Shown here piece by piece: positions 7,544 to 17,261 of a DNA stretch of 64,000 nucleotides. Source of the DNA: Roseibium marinum (GTDB taxonomy: Bacteria > Pseudomonadota > Alphaproteobacteria > Rhizobiales > Stappiaceae); assembly GCF_002906165.1 (NCBI RefSeq), contig NZ_PPCN01000014.1:45272-109271 (forward strand), read 5' to 3'. Below the pieces are notes generated by a model, which was given only the letters and a program-made list of their open reading frames with translations, had not been told where the DNA came from and searched no databases. A program made the position numbers and the translations under genes. Numbering within the stretch: position 1 is the stretch's first letter; every line of letters starts with the position of its first letter.

Positions 7544-8632
7544 ATGAACGCCGATCAGGATTCCAACGAAAACAGACCGAGCGCCGCTGCTATCAGAGAG
7601 GCGCGCGCTCAAAATCCGAAAACGCGGGAACGGGATCTGGCCAGCAGCCTCGGCGTGAGCGAAGCGGAACTGGTGGCAAGCTTCGTCGGACACGGAACCC
7701 GCCGGATCGAGCCGCGGTTCGACGATCTTTTTCCGGGACTGAAAGAGGTTGGTGAAGTCATGGCGCTGACCCGCAACAAAAGCGCCGTTCACGAAAAGAT
7801 CGGGCCTTTCGAAAAGTTCATTCAGGGCAAGCGGGCCGCCCTGATGCTGGGCGAACAGATCGACATGCGCATGTTTCCCGGCAACTGGGTGCATGGGTTT
7901 GCCGTTGAAAAGACGGACGGCAAGGATGTGCGCAGGTCGCTGCAGTTTTTCGATGCGCATGGAGACGCTGTCCAGAAAATTCACGCCCGCCCGGAAACGG
8001 ACATGGTGGCCTGGGAACGGCTGGTCGACCGGCTGAGCCTGGAGGATCAGAGGGAAGACGTGTTGCCGGAGGTGACCCGGGCTGAGCCGTTTCGCCGAAA
8101 AATCCCGTCTGAGGGCGTTGAAACAGCGCTGCGCGAGCGCTGGCGGGCGATGAAGGACCCCCATCAGTTTCACGGATTGCTCAAGGATCTCGATCTCGAC
8201 CGGGTCAGCGCTTTCGAACTTGCGGGCGAGACATGGGCCTGGCCTCTGGACGCCGGGTCGGTTCCGGCTCTTTTGCGGCTCACGGCTTCGGAAAGAATTC
8301 CGCTCATGTGCTTTGTCGGCAATCGGGGTTGTATCCAGATCCACACCGGAGTGGTGGAAACGGTGATGGACAGAGGACCCTGGATCAACATCATGGATCC
8401 AACCTTTCATCTGCACCTTCGCACCGACCATATCCACGAGGTCTGGGCGGTGCGTAAACCCGCCGATATCGGCCACGTCACCTCGATCGAGGCCTATGAC
8501 CGCGACGGGCAGCAGATCATCCAGTTCTTCGGCGTGCGCGGCGAAGGCAATGCCGAGCGTGGCGATTGGCGGAGCCTGGTGGAAAACCTGCCGAGGCTGG
8601 ATCGCGCCGTAGAATTGGAGGTGGCGGAATGA
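7544..8632 (+). CDS. hmuS: Haem-degrading / haem-trafficking factor HmuS
   Basis: A 362-residue cytoplasmic protein of the HemS/HmuS/ChuX family, which takes haem from the transporter and delivers or degrades it. It has the two-repeat layout of the family: RFDDLFPGLKEVGEVMALTRN in the first half and VPALLRLTASERIPLMCFVGNRGCIQ in the second, each ending in a haem-pocket strand. The length fits (about 340-360). The ATG at 7544 is preferred over an in-frame ATG at 7529 because GAAGG lies eight bases before it. Its stop overlaps the hmuT start (ATGA). Confidence 0.9.
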   Translation: MNADQDSNENRPSAAAIREARAQNPKTRERDLASSLGVSEAELVASFVGHGTRRIEPRFDDLFPGLKEVGEVMALTRNKSAVHEKIGPFEKFIQGKRAALMLGEQIDMRMFPGNWVHGFAVEKTDGKDVRRSLQFFDAHGDAVQKIHARPETDMVAWERLVDRLSLEDQREDVLPEVTRAEPFRRKIPSEGVETALRERWRAMKDPHQFHGLLKDLDLDRVSAFELAGETWAWPLDAGSVPALLRLTASERIPLMCFVGNRGCIQIHTGVVETVMDRGPWINIMDPTFHLHLRTDHIHEVWAVRKPADIGHVTSIEAYDRDGQQIIQFFGVRGEGNAERGDWRSLVENLPRLDRAVELEVAE

Positions 8633-9525
8633 AGACGCTTTTGCATTCCCGTCTTTACGGCGTTGCCGTGGCGACGGCCCTGACCGCCGCCGCCCTCGTC
8701 ACGCCGGCCAAATCGCTTTTCGCCGAAGGCACGCAACAGTCTTCCGCGAAACGCATTGTCGCGGTCGGCGGCTCGGTGACCGAAGTGGTCTATGCGCTCG
8801 GCGAAGAAGGGCGTCTGATCGCACGCGACAGCACGAGCACCTATCCCGAGGAAGCACTGGAATTGCCGGATGTCGGCTATATGCGGGCGCTGTCGCCGGA
8901 AGGCGTGCTGTCCGTCGAGCCGGAGCTGATCCTGATGCTGGAAGGCAGTGGCCCGCGCGAGACCGTCGATCTTCTCCAGCAATCCGGCATCGCCATCGCG
9001 AACATCCCGCATGCCTTCACGGCCGAAGGCATTGTGGCCAAGGTGCGCGCAATCGGCGCGGCTCTGGCCGTGCCGGAGAAGGCTGAAGAGCTGGCGCTCA
9101 AGCTGGAAACCGACCTTGAAGCGGCGCGGAGCAAAGCGGCCGGACAGACATCCGGCGTGCGCGTTCTGTTCATTCTATCGACCAACGGCGGGCGCATTCT
9201 GGCGTCCGGATCCGATACGGCTGCCGACGGCATACTCAAACTCGCCGGCGCGCAAAACGCTGTGGCCGATTTTTCTGGCTACAAGCAGCTCAGCGACGAG
9301 GCCATCATCAGCGCGGCGCCGGATGTGGTGCTGATGATGGCGCGGAACGGCAATCACGGCGCAGGCGCCGATGAGCTGTTCAGCCATCCCGCCCTGGCGC
9401 AGACGCCGGCTGGCAGGAACAACAGGCTGATTACAATGGGCGGACAGTATCTGCTCGGCTTCGGGCCCCGGACAGCGGATGCGGTCGGCGACCTTGCCGT
9501 GGAGCTCTCAAGTGTCCGGAACTGA
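8629..9525 (+). CDS. hmuT: Periplasmic haem-binding protein HmuT
   Basis: A 298-residue ABC binding protein with a signal peptide (about residues 1-33) and two lobes joined by a long helix. DVGYMRALSPEGVLS carries the Tyr that serves as haem ligand in ShuT/HmuT. It passes haem from the receptor to HmuUV. The start chosen gives a proper signal peptide and overlaps the hmuS stop. It is second in hmuSTUV, eight bases before hmuU. Confidence 0.92.
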   Translation: MKTLLHSRLYGVAVATALTAAALVTPAKSLFAEGTQQSSAKRIVAVGGSVTEVVYALGEEGRLIARDSTSTYPEEALELPDVGYMRALSPEGVLSVEPELILMLEGSGPRETVDLLQQSGIAIANIPHAFTAEGIVAKVRAIGAALAVPEKAEELALKLETDLEAARSKAAGQTSGVRVLFILSTNGGRILASGSDTAADGILKLAGAQNAVADFSGYKQLSDEAIISAAPDVVLMMARNGNHGAGADELFSHPALAQTPAGRNNRLITMGGQYLLGFGPRTADAVGDLAVELSSVRN

Positions 9526-9533
9526 CCGATAGC

Positions 9534-10667
9534 ATGACCGGCATAATACTCCCCGAACGATCTGCCCGGCGGTTTGCCTGGTTCGGCAGACCTGAAGCAA
9601 GTAGCGGAAACCGTGAACCTCTTGCGCGTGCCGCCATCGCACTTCTGGTTGTCCTGGCCCTGGTGACAATGCTCGGCAGTCTGGCGATCGGTCCTATCGC
9701 CATTCCCGTACTGGAGCTTCTGCCGCACATGCCAGGGCGCGTTCTGGCGGCAAGCGCCGGTGCGCCGGAGGGCGTGTCGGTCCGCGACTGGATTGTCGTC
9801 ATGGAAATCCGTTTGCCGCGCGTGGTGCTTGGTGCCCTGGTCGGGGCGGCGCTCGCGGTCGCCGGGGCGGTCATGCAGGGCTTGTTCCGTAATCCGCTCG
9901 CCGATCCCGGTATCGTCGGCGTTTCGGCCGGGGCCGGGCTCGGGGCGGCGCTTTTCATCGTGCTGGGGAATGCGGTGCTGGCGCCCGTGGTTGCGGTACT
10001 CGGCATCTACGCGGTGCCGGTCGCGGCCTTTGTTGGCGGTCTGATCACCACGTTGCTGCTTTACCGGATCGGCACAAGGGGCGGGATCACTTCCGTCGCA
10101 ACGCTCCTGCTTGCCGGTATCGCGCTGGGCGCCCTTACCGGGGCAATGACAGGTCTTCTTGTCTATGCGTCCGATGACCAGCAATTGCGGGACCTGCAGT
10201 TCTGGGGACTCGGTTCGCTTGCCGGGTCCAACTGGGAAAAGGTGGCCTCGGCCGCTCCCATCATCGGGGTCATGCTGGTCAGCGTGCCGTTTCTGGCAAG
10301 GGGGTTGAACGGGCTGACCCTTGGAGAGGCGGCGGCGGCCCATATCGGCATCCGGGTGCAGCGGCTGAAGAACATCAGCATCCTGCTGGTCGCCGCGGCG
10401 ACCGGCGCGTCGGTGGCCGTCAGCGGCGGGATCGGCTTTGTCGGCATCGTGGTGCCGCATCTTCTGCGGCTGACCATCGGTCCCGACCACAAGTATCTCC
10501 TGCCCGCGTCGGCGCTACTGGGCGCAATCCTTCTGATCGGCGCCGATACGCTCGCCCGCACCATCGTCGCCCCCGCCGAGCTGCCTATCGGCATCATCAC
10601 CGCCTTTGCCGGAGCGCCGTTCTTCCTCTGGATCCTGCTGCGCAAACGCGGCCTCACCGGTCTTTGA
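9534..10667 (+). CDS. hmuU: Haem ABC transporter permease HmuU
   Basis: A 377-residue FecCD-type permease with about ten membrane segments. MEIRLPRVVLGALVGAALA opens the core, followed by GLFRNPLADPGIVGVSAGAG, both standard for this family. The segment GGIGFVGIVVPHLLR near residue 300 is the family motif next to the ATPase contact. It moves haem across the inner membrane with HmuV. The N-terminal extension before the first helix is about 40 residues. Confidence 0.93.
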   Translation: MTGIILPERSARRFAWFGRPEASSGNREPLARAAIALLVVLALVTMLGSLAIGPIAIPVLELLPHMPGRVLAASAGAPEGVSVRDWIVVMEIRLPRVVLGALVGAALAVAGAVMQGLFRNPLADPGIVGVSAGAGLGAALFIVLGNAVLAPVVAVLGIYAVPVAAFVGGLITTLLLYRIGTRGGITSVATLLLAGIALGALTGAMTGLLVYASDDQQLRDLQFWGLGSLAGSNWEKVASAAPIIGVMLVSVPFLARGLNGLTLGEAAAAHIGIRVQRLKNISILLVAAATGASVAVSGGIGFVGIVVPHLLRLTIGPDHKYLLPASALLGAILLIGADTLARTIVAPAELPIGIITAFAGAPFFLWILLRKRGLTGL

Positions 10668-10679
10668 AAGGAACGCAGG

Positions 10680-11510
10680 TTGCATCAGTTCAAGCTCGCG
10701 GAGGAGCAGTCCTCATCCGAACTCCAGGTTGACTGCGCCGGCGTTTCCATAGGCCGCGTCCCGATCATCCGGGAAGTTACCTTCAATGCCCATGCGGGAG
10801 AGTTCACGGCGATCATCGGGCCGAGCGGGTCGGGCAAGACAACCCTGCTGAAGGCGATGACCGGTGAGCTGGCCTATTCCGGATCGATCCGGCTCGCAGG
10901 ACTGGAGACCGGAAAGCTCTCGGCGGAATATCTGGCGCGACTGCGCGGGGTCCTGCCGCAGGCGAGCCAGATCTCGTTTCCGCTCAATGTCTCGGAAGTC
11001 GTGGGTCTGGGCGTGATCGACAGGCGGCGGGGCAGGGACGGCCGAACCCGCCGGATTGCAGATGCGCTTGCGAAAGTCGGGCTCCACGGGTTCGAGGGGC
11101 GAAGCTACCAGGAGCTCTCAGGTGGCGAACAGCAGCGGGTGCAGCTTGCCCGGGTGCTCTGCCAAGTCTGGGAGCCGGTGGCGGCCGATGGTCAGCCGCG
11201 CTGGCTGTTTCTGGACGAACCGGTCTCCAGCCTCGACATCAAGCACCAGTTCCAGATCATGCGGCTCGCGGCCGGTTACGCCGCTGCGGGCGGCGGTGTT
11301 GTCGCGGTAATGCATGATCTCAACCTGACCGCGGCCTTCGCGGACCGCATTCTGGTCATGAAAAACGGCAAGCGTCTGACTTTCGGAGTCCGGGACGACG
11401 TGATGCGGGCCGATCTCCTGTCGGATGCCTATGACTTTCCGCTGGCGCTCACACGTTTTGGAGATTCCAATGTCCCCCTCGTCGTGCCGGCGCCCGGTTC
11501 AGCCCAATGA
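10680..11510 (+). CDS. hmuV: Haem ABC transporter ATP-binding protein HmuV
   Basis: A 276-residue ATPase with Walker A GPSGSGKTT, signature LSGGEQQRVQLA, Walker B WLFLDEP and H-loop MHDLNLTAAFAD, as in HmuV/BtuD-type partners of FecCD permeases. The start is TTG with AAAGGA about seven bases upstream; no better ATG exists before Walker A. The 3' end overlaps the convergent thioredoxin gene by 12 bases. It is the last gene of hmuSTUV. Confidence 0.92.
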   Translation: MHQFKLAEEQSSSELQVDCAGVSIGRVPIIREVTFNAHAGEFTAIIGPSGSGKTTLLKAMTGELAYSGSIRLAGLETGKLSAEYLARLRGVLPQASQISFPLNVSEVVGLGVIDRRRGRDGRTRRIADALAKVGLHGFEGRSYQELSGGEQQRVQLARVLCQVWEPVAADGQPRWLFLDEPVSSLDIKHQFQIMRLAAGYAAAGGGVVAVMHDLNLTAAFADRILVMKNGKRLTFGVRDDVMRADLLSDAYDFPLALTRFGDSNVPLVVPAPGSAQ

Positions 11511-12035
11511 CCGGATGGCCGCAATCATTCGGGGCGAATCCCAGATCCGGTCGCCGATGGCGGTGAGGACGGCCTGGCCGGATCTGTTGAGAATATAGGT
11601 GACCGGCAGGCCTTTGATGAACCATGTGCCGGACAGCGTTCTTTTCGTGTCCGCAAGAACTATCAGTCCATCGCTGTCGATGCCCTCAAGGAATGCGCGA
11701 ATGCGGTCTTCCCGGTCACCGGCATTCACCGCAAGAACCGCGAAGTCATCGGAGCCGAGTTGCCGCCTCAGCCTGGCAAGCGTCGGCAATTCCTTGCGGC
11801 AGGGCGGGCACCATGCCGCCCAGAACGAGACGATGACGGTTTTGCCCCGGTAGTCGTCGAGGCGGTGAATGTCTCCTTGAAGATCCGCTATCCCGAGTTC
11901 CGGTGTCTCGATCGCAATGAGTGGTCGGGAAAGCCCAAGAGCCCGCAGATCATCCTCTTCGGCATAGGCCGGTCCGCCAGCCACGGCCATCGCCGCACAT
12001 CCGCCCAGAAACTCGCGCCGATTGAACCTCGTCAT
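11499..12035 (-). CDS. TlpA-like thioredoxin with Tat-type signal
   Basis: A 178-residue exported thiol-disulfide protein. The N-terminus RFNRREFLGG followed by a hydrophobic stretch and AYA is a twin-arginine signal. The redoxin fold holds the active site WAAWCPPCRKE and the cis-Pro region LPVTYIL. TlpA/ResA proteins keep periplasmic thiols reduced, for example for cytochrome or copper-site maturation. An ATG nine codons upstream is possible, but the chosen start puts the Arg pair at the right distance. It converges on hmuV with a 12-base overlap; a functional link to haem is unproven. Confidence 0.85.
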   Translation of the reverse strand: MTRFNRREFLGGCAAMAVAGGPAYAEEDDLRALGLSRPLIAIETPELGIADLQGDIHRLDDYRGKTVIVSFWAAWCPPCRKELPTLARLRRQLGSDDFAVLAVNAGDREDRIRAFLEGIDSDGLIVLADTKRTLSGTWFIKGLPVTYILNRSGQAVLTAIGDRIWDSPRMIAAIRSLG

Positions 12036-12187
12036 GCCGTCGCCCCGGTTTTGAAACTGCACCAGTCCGCACGCAGAGAAACGAAACTGGCGTTTGCTCG
12101 CGCACCGGACGCGCCAGCAGTAGGCCGTCCGGATAGCGTTGTGAAGTCACCGGCATTCACATTCAAACGAGAGTTGAGTTTTCGAGA

Positions 12188-13657
12188 CTAACCCTTGAGA
12201 TAGGCCTTGAGCGTTTCGGTGACACCCAGCGTTGCGATGGTCCGCGCGGCTTCGCGGAAGGCCTGAAAAAAGGCCGGTTCGCAGGCGAGGTTGCCGAGCA
12301 GATCCGGCATCTCGAATTCCCCGGACGATGTGTCATAGACACTCGCCGCCCAGGCGCTCAGCTTGCCGGCATTGTCGTCTTCAAGGCGGATCGCATTCCC
12401 GGCCTCGTCCGTTCCCAGACAGTAACGGCACCACAGGGCTGTTTCGAGAGCGAGCCCCTTGATGGGCAGGCCTCTGTCGAGCCGGTCCTGGATGGTCGGC
12501 AGGATGAATTTCGGCTGGCGGTTCGATCCGTCGAGGCAAAGGCGGGGAATGGTGTCGCCCACCGCCGGGTTGGAGAAGCGCTCCGTAATCGTTGTCAGAT
12601 AATCGTCAAAGCTGACCCCCGGAATTTCCGGGACGGTGGGCAGGATCTCGTCTTCCTCCAGTTTCCTGAGAAAGTCGCGGATCAGCGGGTCCGCCATGGC
12701 GTCATGGACAAAATAATGGCCCAGAAGCGCGCTCGGATAGGCGATGGCCGCATGGCCGCCATTGAGGATGCGCAATTTCATGAGTTCGTAGGGCGCGACG
12801 TCCCTGACGAATTCGACGCCGACCTTTTCAAGCGCCGGGCGTCCCGTGGGAAAATTGTCCTCAAGCACCCATTGCCGGAACGGTTCGCAGACGACAGGCG
12901 CGGCATCCTCGATGCCGAAGGTGTCGCGCACGAGATTGCGTTCCCGGTCTCCGGTTGCCGGGGTGATGCAATCGACCATGCCATTCGGGAAAGCGACATG
13001 TTCGGCGATCCAGTCGGCCGCATCTGCGGACAGGGCACGTGCGAAACCGACGACCGCCTGCTTTGCCATATGCCCGTTTTCGGGAAGGTTGTCGCAGGAC
13101 ATGACGGTGAACGGTGCGACACCGGCGGCCCTGCGTTTCATGAGGGCGGCAACCAGTACGCCGAACACGGTGCGGGGATGATCCGGATTTTCCAGGTCCG
13201 CCTGAATTTCCGGATGGCCGCTGTCGAAGCCGCCGGTATTCGCATCGACATAGTATCCGCCTTCGGTGATGGTCATCGAAACGATGCGGATGCCGGGTTC
13301 CACCAGCCTGCGGATCAGGGCTGCCGGGTCGACGTCGACGAAATCGATCATCGAACCGCAGATCCGCGCGCTCAGCCCCTTCGGGTCGAGTTCTACGACG
13401 GTGGTGAGCCAGTCCTGGGGCTTCAGCCGCTCCCGCATGGCCGCGTCATAGGGCTTGAGCCCCGCACCGACAATTGCCCAGTCGTGCCCCTCGCCAAGAC
13501 TGAACAGCCTGTCCAGATAGATGGCCTGATGGGCGCGGTGGAAGTTGCCGACACCGATATGCACGATGCCGGGCGATAGATCCGCGCGGTCATATGCGGG
13601 TCTGCTGATGGTGTCGGGAAGAGAATTGAGCACAGTCTTATCTAGTTTTTGGGTCAT
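12188..13657 (-). CDS. mtlK: Mannitol 2-dehydrogenase family protein
   Basis: A 489-residue NAD-dependent polyol dehydrogenase of the long-chain mannitol dehydrogenase family, which oxidises mannitol to fructose (or arabinitol to xylulose). The N-terminal domain opens the nucleotide fold with HIGVGNFHRAHQAIYLD; the catalytic region includes LRILNGGHAAIAYPSALLG with the family Lys/Asn/His set (MKLRILNGGH). The length matches the family. It is the last gene of the polyol operon, starting three bases after smoS. Confidence 0.9.
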   Translation of the reverse strand: MTQKLDKTVLNSLPDTISRPAYDRADLSPGIVHIGVGNFHRAHQAIYLDRLFSLGEGHDWAIVGAGLKPYDAAMRERLKPQDWLTTVVELDPKGLSARICGSMIDFVDVDPAALIRRLVEPGIRIVSMTITEGGYYVDANTGGFDSGHPEIQADLENPDHPRTVFGVLVAALMKRRAAGVAPFTVMSCDNLPENGHMAKQAVVGFARALSADAADWIAEHVAFPNGMVDCITPATGDRERNLVRDTFGIEDAAPVVCEPFRQWVLEDNFPTGRPALEKVGVEFVRDVAPYELMKLRILNGGHAAIAYPSALLGHYFVHDAMADPLIRDFLRKLEEDEILPTVPEIPGVSFDDYLTTITERFSNPAVGDTIPRLCLDGSNRQPKFILPTIQDRLDRGLPIKGLALETALWCRYCLGTDEAGNAIRLEDDNAGKLSAWAASVYDTSSGEFEMPDLLGNLACEPAFFQAFREAARTIATLGVTETLKAYLKG

Positions 13658-13660
13658 TGG

Positions 13661-14431
13661 TCAGCTCATCCAGTTGCCGCCGTCGACGTTATAGGTTTGG
13701 GCCAGAATGTAGTCGGCCTCACCGGACGCCAGGAACACGGCCATGCCGGTGAGATCCTCCGCGGTTGCCATCCGGCCATAGGGCACGGCGGCACCGACCG
13801 CGGCTTTTTTCTCGCCGGGCTTCAGTCCTTCGTATTTTGCAAAAAGCGCGTCGACGCCGTCCCAGTGCTCGCCGTCAACGACGCCGGGGGCAATGGCGTT
13901 GACGTTGATGCCGTGGCGGATCAGGTCGAGCCCGGCAGACTGGGTGAGGCTGATGACAGCCGCCTTGGTGGCGCAATAGACGCCAACCAGAGCCTCGCCC
14001 CGGCGGCCCGCCTGGCTGGCCATGTTGATGATCTTGCCGCCTTTCCCGCGGCCGATCATCGACTTCGCTGCCGCCTGCATCATGAACAGGGTTCCGCCGA
14101 CATTGATGTCGAACAGACGCTGATAGCTGTCCCTCGTGATATCCACGACCGGCGCCAGATCGAACAGCGCGGCATTGTTGATCAGAATGTCGATGCCGCC
14201 GGTTTTCGCCTCGACCGAAGCGATGGCGGCGTCAATCGAGGCCTGGCTGGTGACGTCCAACTGCACGGCCCAGGCGCCCGGGCCGATCTCCGATGCGGCA
14301 GCTTCAGCGCCCGCCATGTTGATGTCGCCGATCGCCACGGTCGCGCCTTCCTGCACGTAGCGGTGGGCAAAGGCCTTGCCGATGCCGCGCGCCGCGCCGG
14401 TGATCAGCGCGGATTTGCCTTTCAGTCTCAT
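13661..14431 (-). CDS. smoS: Sorbitol dehydrogenase, short-chain family
   Basis: A 256-residue classical SDR that most likely oxidises sorbitol (glucitol) to fructose. It shows the cofactor motif TGAARGIGKAF, NNAAL, the catalytic Tyr and Lys in YCATKAAVIS, and the C-terminal AQTYNVDGGNWMS typical of SmoS/galactitol dehydrogenases. It lies in smoEFGK-smoS-mtlK; its start overlaps the stop of the ATPase gene by four bases. Confidence 0.9.
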   Translation of the reverse strand: MRLKGKSALITGAARGIGKAFAHRYVQEGATVAIGDINMAGAEAAASEIGPGAWAVQLDVTSQASIDAAIASVEAKTGGIDILINNAALFDLAPVVDITRDSYQRLFDINVGGTLFMMQAAAKSMIGRGKGGKIINMASQAGRRGEALVGVYCATKAAVISLTQSAGLDLIRHGINVNAIAPGVVDGEHWDGVDALFAKYEGLKPGEKKAAVGAAVPYGRMATAEDLTGMAVFLASGEADYILAQTYNVDGGNWMS

Positions 14432-15432
14432 GCGATTCTGAGATCCTGGTTGTCGAAGCGGTGGATCTTGCTGACATCCGGGGTGAGATAGATGTTATCG
14501 CCGTGACGCGCGCTGATCTCCCCGCTTGAGCGGACCGTGATCGGTTCGTCAACGCCGTCGATATCGACATAAAGGAACGTGTCGGAGCCGAGATGTTCCG
14601 AGACCCCGACCTTGCCGGGCCAGGCTCCCTCGCTCGAGGAGACCGAAATGTGTTCCGGCCGGACGCCGATGGTCGCCGCGCCATATCCGGCGGCGTATTC
14701 TCCGGCAAGGAAATTCATCTTCGGCGAGCCGATGAAGCCTGCGACGAACTTGTTGCGCGGCGTGTGGTAGAGCTCCAGAGGTGAGCCGACCTGCTCGATC
14801 ACGCCCGCCTGCAGGACGACGATCTTGTCCGCCATGGTCATGGCTTCGACCTGGTCGTGCGTCACGTAGATCATGGTGGTCTTGAGCGTCTGGTGCAGTT
14901 CGGAGATTTCCAGCCGCATGTTGACGCGCAGCGCCGCGTCGAGGTTGGACAGCGGTTCATCGAACAGGAAGGCGTCCGGTTCGCGCACGATCGCCCGGCC
15001 GATCGCGACGCGCTGGCGCTGGCCGCCGGAAAGCTGACCGGGACGGCGGTCGAGATAATCCGTCAGGTTCAGGACTTTTGCCGCCGCGTCCACCTTGGCG
15101 TTCTGGGCGGCCTTGTCGAGACCGGCCATGCGCAGAGGAAAGGCGATGTTCTTGCGCACCGACATATGCGGGTAGAGCGCGTAGGACTGAAACACCATGG
15201 CAAGGCCGCGTTTGGCCGGTGGAACTTCGGTGGCGTCCCTGTCGTCAATGGTGATCGCACCGCTGGTGACGTCCTCCAGTCCGGCGATCAGGCGCAGGAG
15301 AGTGGACTTGCCGCAGCCGGACGGACCGACAAAGACAACAAACTCACCATCGTCGATGCGCAGATCCAGCGGCGGGATAACCTGAACGTCGCCGAAGTTC
15401 TTGGTAATCTGCTTGAGGGTTATCTGACCCAT
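14428..15432 (-). CDS. smoK: Polyol ABC transporter ATP-binding protein
   Basis: A 334-residue MalK/UgpC-type ATPase with Walker A GPSGCGKST, signature LSGGQRQRVAIGRA, Walker B AFLFDEP, H-loop THDQVEAMT, and a C-terminal TOBE regulatory domain (about 235-334) starting at GVRPEHISVS. It powers the SmoFG permease. It lies ten bases after the smoG stop, and its stop overlaps smoS. Confidence 0.92.
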   Translation of the reverse strand: MGQITLKQITKNFGDVQVIPPLDLRIDDGEFVVFVGPSGCGKSTLLRLIAGLEDVTSGAITIDDRDATEVPPAKRGLAMVFQSYALYPHMSVRKNIAFPLRMAGLDKAAQNAKVDAAAKVLNLTDYLDRRPGQLSGGQRQRVAIGRAIVREPDAFLFDEPLSNLDAALRVNMRLEISELHQTLKTTMIYVTHDQVEAMTMADKIVVLQAGVIEQVGSPLELYHTPRNKFVAGFIGSPKMNFLAGEYAAGYGAATIGVRPEHISVSSSEGAWPGKVGVSEHLGSDTFLYVDIDGVDEPITVRSSGEISARHGDNIYLTPDVSKIHRFDNQDLRIA

Positions 15433-15442
15433 GATCAGGCTC

Positions 15443-16273
15443 CTATTTGACCGCGCCGAAGGTCAGGCCGCGCACTAGCTGTTTCTGGCTGAACCAGCCC
15501 AGAATGAGAATGGGTGCGATCGCCATTGTGGAGGCGGCGCTCAGCTTGGCGTAGAACAAACCTTCCGGGCTGGAATAGCTGGCAATGAATGCTGTCAGGG
15601 GGGCGGCTTTCGCCGCGGTCAGGTTCAAGGTCCAGAACGCCTCGTTCCAGGCCAGGATGATGTTGAGCAGCAAGGTGGAGGCGATACCGGGCACGGCCAT
15701 TGGCGTGAGGATGTAGAGGATCTCTTCTTTCAGGGCCGCGCCGTCCATGCGGGCGGCCTCGAGAATTTCCCCCGGAATTTCCTTGAAGTAGGTGTACAGC
15801 ATCCAGACGATGATCGGCAGGTTGATCAGCATGAGGACGATCGTCAGGCCGACACGGGTATCGAGCAGCCCCAGCTCGATGAAGAGCAGGTAGATCGGGT
15901 AGAGGACGCCGACGGCCGGCAGCATTTTCGTCGACAGCATCCACAGCAGAATGTCCTTGGTGCGTTTTGAGGGCACGAAAGCCATGGACCAGGCGGCGGG
16001 CACCGCGATCAGGATACCTATCACGGTGGAGCCGCCGGCGATGATCACCGAGTTCCAGAGGAAGCGCATGTAGTCCGAACGCTCCTGGACGACGGCGTAG
16101 TTCTCGAGGGTCCAGTCAAAGAAAAGGAACAGCGGCGGGTCGTTGATCGCCTGGGCCTCGGTCTTGAAACTGGTCAGGATCGTCCAGAGGATGGGAAAGA
16201 ATATCAGCAGACCGATACTCCACGCGATCAGCGTGTTGAGGGCCTTGCGGCGTGTGGTGACTGCACGGGCCAT
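15443..16273 (-). CDS. smoG: Polyol ABC transporter permease (MalG type)
   Basis: A 276-residue inner-membrane permease with six predicted helices. The cytoplasmic EAA loop reads EILEAARMDGAALKEEILYILTP near residues 185-205, which docks on the ATPase. It lies between smoF (12-base gap) and smoK in the operon. Confidence 0.92.
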   Translation of the reverse strand: MARAVTTRRKALNTLIAWSIGLLIFFPILWTILTSFKTEAQAINDPPLFLFFDWTLENYAVVQERSDYMRFLWNSVIIAGGSTVIGILIAVPAAWSMAFVPSKRTKDILLWMLSTKMLPAVGVLYPIYLLFIELGLLDTRVGLTIVLMLINLPIIVWMLYTYFKEIPGEILEAARMDGAALKEEILYILTPMAVPGIASTLLLNIILAWNEAFWTLNLTAAKAAPLTAFIASYSSPEGLFYAKLSAASTMAIAPILILGWFSQKQLVRGLTFGAVK

Positions 16274-16285
16274 GGTCTCTCCTCC

Positions 16286-17152
16286 TCAAGAGTCCAGATT
16301 CTTGCCGACAATGCGCATCAGGAAGATCGCGACAATGTTGGCCAGAATGATTGCGTAAACACCGCCCGCGGATCCCAGCCCGACATTCTGGCTCTCCAGA
16401 ACGCGCTGGAAAATCAGATAGGTCAGTGTGCGTGTGCCGAAGGATCCCTGCGTGGTCACGAAGATCTCCGCGAAGACCGCCAGCAGGAAGATCGTCTGGA
16501 TCAGCACGACGATCGTGATGGCGCGGGACAGGTGCGGCAGAATGATATAGCCGAAGCGCGAAAGGGGCGGTGCGCCGTCCATCTCGGAGGCTTCCAGCTG
16601 CTCGCTGTCGAGAGACTGGATCGCGGTCAGAAGGATCAGCGTCGCGAAGGGCAGCCACTGCCAGGATACGATCATAATGATCGAGAAGAGGGGGGCGTCG
16701 CTCAGCCATTCCACCGGCTGCGCGCCGAAGAATTTCCACAGATGCGCGAAAAGACCGTTCACGGGATCCATGAACATGTTCTTCCAGACCAGCGCCGAGA
16801 CCGTCGGCATGACGAAGAAGGGCGCGATCACGAGAATCCGGACGATGCCCTGTCCCCAAAGCGGCTGATCCAGCAGGATCGCGAGAAGGACACCGAGGAT
16901 GACGGTGATCAGCAGCACGCCGCCGACAATGATGAGCGTCGTTTGAACGCTGGGCCAGAAGGCGCTGGAGGAAACGAAGCGGACGTAGTTGTCGAACCCG
17001 ACCCATCCAAGGTCGCCGCCGCGCAGCGGCAGGTACTTCTTGAAGGAGAAGTAGAGGGTCATCGTCAGCGGGATGAGCATCCAGCCGAGCAGCAGAACGA
17101 CGGCGGGCGCCATCATGATGCGGGCGGCGGAGCGGGAATGCTGGGTTGCCAT
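16286..17152 (-). CDS. smoF: Polyol ABC transporter permease (MalF type)
   Basis: A 288-residue permease with six helices. The EAA loop includes LEASEMDGAPPLSRFGYIILPHL near residues 180-205. It pairs with SmoG to form the membrane channel. It is separated from smoE by about 110 bases holding a strong hairpin. Confidence 0.92.
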   Translation of the reverse strand: MATQHSRSAARIMMAPAVVLLLGWMLIPLTMTLYFSFKKYLPLRGGDLGWVGFDNYVRFVSSSAFWPSVQTTLIIVGGVLLITVILGVLLAILLDQPLWGQGIVRILVIAPFFVMPTVSALVWKNMFMDPVNGLFAHLWKFFGAQPVEWLSDAPLFSIIMIVSWQWLPFATLILLTAIQSLDSEQLEASEMDGAPPLSRFGYIILPHLSRAITIVVLIQTIFLLAVFAEIFVTTQGSFGTRTLTYLIFQRVLESQNVGLGSAGGVYAIILANIVAIFLMRIVGKNLDS

Positions 17153-17218
17153 GGGTCACACCTGATCTGTCGACGGGACTTTCCGTCAATGATGGGTGAA
17201 AGCTTTTTCAGAGAAAGA

Positions 17219-17242
17219 GAGGGCGGGATGTAACCCGCCCTC
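17219..17242 (-). other. Intercistronic hairpin between smoE and smoF
   Basis: A 9-bp perfect inverted repeat (GAGGGCGGG / CCCGCCCTC) with a six-base loop lies just after the smoE stop. On the coding strand it is followed by a pyrimidine-rich stretch rather than a clean T-run, so partial termination or mRNA protection is more likely than full termination. Confidence 0.65.
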
Positions 17243-17261
17243 CCAAGTTCGGGAGGAGACG

